Below the pieces are notes generated by a model. That model saw nothing but the letters and a program-made list of their open reading frames with translations, did not search any database and was not told where the DNA came from. A stretch of DNA of 6,162 bases from assembly GCA_902780985.1 (NCBI GenBank), contig CACZHN010000147.1:1-6162 (forward strand), written 5' to 3'. This stretch comes from an uncultured Lachnospiraceae bacterium (lineage in GTDB: Bacteria; Bacillota_A; Clostridia; Lachnospirales; Lachnospiraceae). Both the position numbers and the translations under genes were made by a program. This document shows positions 3,331 through 6,162 of this stretch, one piece after another (positions within the stretch are counted from its first letter, which is position 1; each line of letters opens with the position of its first letter).

Positions 3331-5814
3331 ATGGACGATAACATGAACAATCAGGGTTACGATCCGCAGCAGTACGGCCAGCAACAGTATGATCCGAACC
3401 AGCAGTACGCACAGCAGGGTTACGATCAGAACCAGTATGCACAGCAGTACGGCCAGCAGGGTTACGACCAGTATCAGCAGTACGGTCAGCAGAGCTACGA
3501 TCAGACTCAGCAGTATGCACAGCAGGGTTACGATCAGTCCCAGCAGTACGCACAGCAGTACAGCCAGCAGAGTTACGATCAGACTCAGCAGTACGGTCAG
3601 CAGAGTTACGATCAGACTCAGCAGTACGGTCAGCAGAGTTACGATCAGACTCAGCAGTATGGTCAGCAGAGTTATGACCAGACTCAGCAGTACGGCCAGC
3701 AGAGTTATGAACAGACTCAGCAGTATAATCAACAGGCAGCACCGCAGCAGCCGTCTATGCAGTATAACCAGCCGCAGAAATCGGACGTTACTGCACCTGC
3801 ACCTGTACCTCCGGCAGCTCCGGGTGGAGATGAGCCGAAGAAGCCGGTCAATAAAGCATTTATCATATGCCTTGTAACGGGAGTTGTACTTGCCGTTGCG
3901 GCATTGCTTCTTCTCTTTGTATTCGATATATTCGGATGGAAGAAGGGCGGCGCGGGAGATGCAAGGCAGAGTGCTCAGGCATTTCTGGATGCTTATTCAA
4001 GCCTTGATGCAAATGCAATGGTTGAAACTCTTGCTCCGGAATTCAAGGAAAATCTCGCAGCCAGCGGAATGGGCTCTTCCGTAGACGATATTCAGGCTAT
4101 GCTTGATGAGCTTAAGGCTTTCAATATCAAGTTCACCGACAAGAAGGTGGGCGAACCTGAAACGCTGAGTGTTGATGAAGCAAAAGCAGCCATTCAGGAA
4201 CAGTCAGGATTGGACGTAAAGGCCAAGGAAGCCGCAAAAGTAAGATGCTCCATGACAATGAATATGGAGTTTATGGGTGAATCTTTAGATGAGTCTGTAG
4301 CATTTGATCTTATCTGTGTCAAGCAGGGAAAGAAATGGTATATCGCTTCATTCGAAGAGACGGAAACAGAGATTGAACCTGACACAGAAGACTATACAAC
4401 AGATATAACAGAAGATTTTACCGAAGATACAACAGAGGATTCGGGAACGGATCCGGTAACACCGACAGTTACAGGCGACGGACTTGATGCAGCTCTTTGG
4501 ACATGGGGATACGACCAGGATACATGGAGCTACAAAGAGGACAAGTTCAGGGATTCCGAAAAACAGTCATACATTTTAATGGGAATTCCTTCAGCAGACG
4601 ATCCTGAGAAGTACAGTGTTACGATCGAAGTCGATGCAAGAGTCGGCGATACATACTCCTTCAGAGACGACCTCTGGACATACGGAGTAGACGAACATGA
4701 TTATGTAGACGGAAATGTAGATACAGTAACCGTTGCAGGTGTTGACTTCTTAATGAACGAAGGTAAATACTGGGGCAGTGACTGCAAGACATATTTCCAG
4801 CGTCTTGAGGGTCCGGGGGAGACTATCAAGATCAGAGTTTTCGGTGATCTCGATGATCCTGCTATTCAGCCGGCACTGGATTCTCTCACATTTAAGGTTA
4901 CGGATATAGGCAACGTAGACGGACCTTGGTACTGGGAAGGCGAACCGTTCGACTGTGAAGCAAAGACGGTTAACGTAGGAAACTTTGAAGTTACATCACA
5001 TCTTTATAAGATGTCCGATCCGTTCATAACACATGAGACCTTCGAGCACAGCATAGCTTATGCTGACGATCATATCTATATCCTCAGTGGGGATGTAGTT
5101 CGCAAGTATGCTATCGGTGAGACAGGTATCGAACTCGAAACCGAGTATCCGCTGGATACCGAGTATAAGAGAATAGTATCAACAGAGGACGGAAGGCTGT
5201 TCCTTACAGGATTCTCAAAGCATCTGGTTGAGTGGAAAGACGGAGAGATCGTTACAGAGTATAAGAGTGACGCAAAACTGGATTATGTATGTATGGATCC
5301 TACAGGTTCCTTCGGTATCTCATACTTCACATCGGGTGAGAAGTGTTCTAAGGTTACACTTTCCGGTGAGAACGTTACAGTAACAGAGATGCCTTTCAAA
5401 GAGGTTGGAACCATCATGCACCTTAACGTAAGCAAGGATCATATCTTTGTATGCGGTTCATCTTCGGATGAGGAAGAGAAGGGACATAAGGTATTTGTAT
5501 ATGACACAGACGGTAACTTCCAGATGAAGCTTGAAGGTGCCGATGCCGATCATAATCTCGGCTCTATCACATATATGGCAGATGTTGACGGCGGATTTAT
5601 CGGAATGGACGGAAACCTTCGTGACATAGTATTCTGGGACAGCGAAGGCAACAATCTCGGCAAGGCCGAAGACAAGGATCTGTTCGGTACAAAGTACCCA
5701 TGGTTCTGTGACAGCGTGCTTACTCCGCAGGGAAGTATCTTCACTGTAATAACCGATGAACGCCAGGATAAATCGGCGGATGAAGTGGTTGTTTTCCAGT
5801 TAAACGGCTTCTAA
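3331..5814 (+). CDS. Single-pass membrane protein: Gln/Tyr repeat domain, NTF2-like stalk, beta-propeller-like C-terminus
   Basis: Not a named family that I recognise; 827 residues. Residues 1-150 are low complexity with 63 Gln, 26 Tyr and no Lys or Arg before K150; residues 9-135 are about a dozen units of the type SYDQTQQYGQQ. A Pro/Ala linker (151-172) follows, then one hydrophobic helix at 177-199 preceded by Lys170, Lys171 and Lys175. No signal peptide precedes it, so the repeat domain is predicted cytoplasmic and the rest outside. Residues 210-345 resemble DUF4878/NTF2-like stalks (QSAQAFLDAYSSLDANAMVE). Residues 342-383 are an acidic Thr-rich linker. Residues 384-545 are a Trp-rich beta domain of unknown type. 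Residues 570-827 show repeated strand-turn patterns (HIYILSGDVV, GRLFLTGFSK, HIFVCGSSSD, GGFIGMDGN, GSIFTVITDE) like a propeller of about six blades. No enzyme motif is seen. An envelope sensing, binding or scaffold role is a guess from topology. Confidence 0.93.
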   Translation: MDDNMNNQGYDPQQYGQQQYDPNQQYAQQGYDQNQYAQQYGQQGYDQYQQYGQQSYDQTQQYAQQGYDQSQQYAQQYSQQSYDQTQQYGQQSYDQTQQYGQQSYDQTQQYGQQSYDQTQQYGQQSYEQTQQYNQQAAPQQPSMQYNQPQKSDVTAPAPVPPAAPGGDEPKKPVNKAFIICLVTGVVLAVAALLLLFVFDIFGWKKGGAGDARQSAQAFLDAYSSLDANAMVETLAPEFKENLAASGMGSSVDDIQAMLDELKAFNIKFTDKKVGEPETLSVDEAKAAIQEQSGLDVKAKEAAKVRCSMTMNMEFMGESLDESVAFDLICVKQGKKWYIASFEETETEIEPDTEDYTTDITEDFTEDTTEDSGTDPVTPTVTGDGLDAALWTWGYDQDTWSYKEDKFRDSEKQSYILMGIPSADDPEKYSVTIEVDARVGDTYSFRDDLWTYGVDEHDYVDGNVDTVTVAGVDFLMNEGKYWGSDCKTYFQRLEGPGETIKIRVFGDLDDPAIQPALDSLTFKVTDIGNVDGPWYWEGEPFDCEAKTVNVGNFEVTSHLYKMSDPFITHETFEHSIAYADDHIYILSGDVVRKYAIGETGIELETEYPLDTEYKRIVSTEDGRLFLTGFSKHLVEWKDGEIVTEYKSDAKLDYVCMDPTGSFGISYFTSGEKCSKVTLSGENVTVTEMPFKEVGTIMHLNVSKDHIFVCGSSSDEEEKGHKVFVYDTDGNFQMKLEGADADHNLGSITYMADVDGGFIGMDGNLRDIVFWDSEGNNLGKAEDKDLFGTKYPWFCDSVLTPQGSIFTVITDERQDKSADEVVVFQLNGF
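3355..3735 (+). repeat. Coding tandem repeat, degenerate 11-residue units
   Basis: Codons 9-135 of the repeat-protein gene consist of units of mostly 11 residues with consensus [GS]YDQTQQY[GA]QQ, with 10-, 14- and 15-residue variants where an extra QYxQQ element is inserted (residues 30-43 and 66-80). The repeat is rich in CAG codons. Confidence 0.9.
3571..3735 (+). repeat. Five 33-bp tandem repeats
   Basis: Units begin at 3571, 3604, 3637, 3670 and 3703. The first two are identical over 33 bp, the third differs by one silent C-to-T change, the fourth by four silent changes and the fifth is the most diverged, changing D to E and G to N. All units keep the reading frame, so gain or loss of a unit changes only the protein length. 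The near-identity of the first three indicates recent expansion. Confidence 0.95.
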
Positions 5815-5850
5815 AAGGGACTCCGGAATTAACAGTTTCTTAATATTTAC

Positions 5851-5878
5851 TTTACAAATCCATAGAATGTGTTATAAT
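5851..5878 (+). promoter_or_regulatory. Promoter upstream of murA
   Basis: TTTACA (-35, 5 of 6 matches) at 5851-5856, a 16-bp spacer and a perfect TATAAT at 5873-5878 with TG at 5870-5871, forming an extended -10. The expected start is at 5884-5886, inside the left arm of the hairpin at 5879-5917. No other promoter is seen before murA, so this probably drives it. Confidence 0.75.
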
Positions 5879-5926
5879 TACAAGGATTATGGGCTGGAAT
5901 AGCCTGTGATCCTTGTATTTATTTTA
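5879..5926 (+). terminator. Intrinsic-terminator-like hairpin in the murA leader
   Basis: Arm 5880-5895 pairs with 5901-5916 over 16 positions including G-U wobbles, around the loop GGAAT (5896-5900); T5879 and A5917 can add a seventeenth pair. The tail TTTATTTT at 5918-5925 follows. For read-through from the repeat-protein gene, which ends at 5814, this is a good terminator. For transcripts from the promoter directly upstream it would be a leader hairpin with a shortened stem. Confidence 0.75.
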
Positions 5927-5938
5927 CGCAAAAAAACC

Positions 5939-5946
5939 AAGGAAGA
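5939..5946 (+). promoter_or_regulatory. Ribosome binding site of murA
   Basis: AAGGAAGA ends nine bases before the ATG at 5956, a somewhat loose but acceptable spacing. The CAAGGA at 5938-5943 repeats a stretch of the terminator's left arm and is complementary to TCCTTG at 5910-5915. Confidence 0.6.
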
Positions 5947-5955
5947 TTGTTAAAG

Positions 5956-6162
5956 ATGGAACAATACGTCATAAAAGGTGGCGTTCATCTTGAGGGTGAG
6001 GTTGTAATAGCAGGAGCCAAGAATGCGGCATTAGGTATTCTTGCGGCAGCGATTATGACCGAGGATGAATGCACTATTGAAAATGTACCATACGTTTCAG
6101 ATACAATTACACTTCTGAAGGCTATTGAGAATATAGGAGCTTCAGTTAAATATATTGACAAG
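5956..6162 (+). CDS. murA: UDP-N-acetylglucosamine 1-carboxyvinyltransferase, N-terminal part
   Basis: The first 69 codons of MurA; the gene runs off the window with the frame open. MurA transfers the enolpyruvyl group of phosphoenolpyruvate to UDP-GlcNAc, the first committed step of peptidoglycan precursor synthesis, in the cytoplasm. The family hallmark is GEVVIAGAKNAALGILAAAI at 14-33, in which Lys22 and Asn23 fall at the same numbers as the substrate-binding Lys22 and Asn23 of the E. coli enzyme. The segment NVPYVSDTITLLKAIENIGA (43-62) also matches the family. The fosfomycin-target Cys loop (near residue 115) lies outside the window, so sensitivity cannot be judged, nor whether this is the main MurA or the second copy (MurA2/MurZ) that many Firmicutes carry. 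The gene is preceded by its own promoter and a terminator-like leader. Confidence 0.95.
   Translation, partial: MEQYVIKGGVHLEGEVVIAGAKNAALGILAAAIMTEDECTIENVPYVSDTITLLKAIENIGASVKYIDK

Noticed and set aside
3571..3735. Regular direct repeats considered as a CRISPR array.
   Set aside because: The units are contiguous with no unique spacers, have a 33-bp period equal to 11 codons, and lie inside a coding frame.
3310..3742. Long - strand frames over the repeat region, one a striking Leu/Ile-rich repetitive hydrophobic sequence.
   Set aside because: They are mirror images of the CAG/TAC-rich repeats: complementing such codons gives Leu/Ile/Val strings in one frame. No ribosome binding site, promoter or membrane-protein features beyond composition.
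3389..3877. Ser/Thr/Arg-rich frame on the + strand inside the repeat region.
   Set aside because: It is a frame-shifted reading of the same repeats, and the main frame has the ribosome binding site and continuous domains.

Overview
The window looks like part of the chromosome of a low-to-medium-GC Gram-positive anaerobe of the Clostridia, most likely Lachnospiraceae. This is inferred from strong AGGAGG-type ribosome binding sites, extended -10 promoters (TGTTATAAT), the Firmicutes-like MATE, AraC and MurA sequences, and the style of a Gln/Tyr-rich, single-pass membrane protein. I could not run any search, so the placement is by eye.

Layout from left to right: (1) a complete ABC-transporter ATPase of the nitrate/sulfonate/taurine/thiamine-precursor import type on the + strand. 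It starts at the window edge with a TAATG overlap that points to an upstream partner gene outside the window. (2) A 67-bp near-perfect palindrome fills almost the whole gap to the next gene and probably works as a terminator in both directions. (3) A cupin plus AraC-type regulator on the - strand. (4) A 187-bp divergent control region with a symmetric back-to-back promoter pair. (5) A complete MATE-family efflux transporter on the + strand. (6) A leader with two competing small hairpins. (7) An 827-residue single-pass membrane protein with a 135-residue Gln/Tyr repeat domain on the predicted cytoplasmic side, an NTF2-like/DUF4878-like stalk, an acidic Thr-rich linker and a C-terminal beta-propeller-like region. 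(8) A promoter that runs directly into a terminator hairpin. (9) The first 69 codons of murA, cut by the window end.

The regulator and the MATE transporter form a classic regulator/exporter divergon, and their shared promoter region is built as a dyad, so both are probably controlled together. The ABC ATPase belongs to a separate operon that ends at the shared palindrome. The large repeat protein and murA are in the same direction but have a promoter and a terminator between them. A role of the repeat protein in the envelope is suggested by its topology only.

The least ordinary items are the palindrome at 744-810, the symmetric divergent promoter at 1712-1744, the prion-like repeat domain with in-frame 33-bp tandem repeats, and the murA leader, where the terminator stem overlaps the expected transcription start and its 3' arm can also pair with the murA ribosome binding site.
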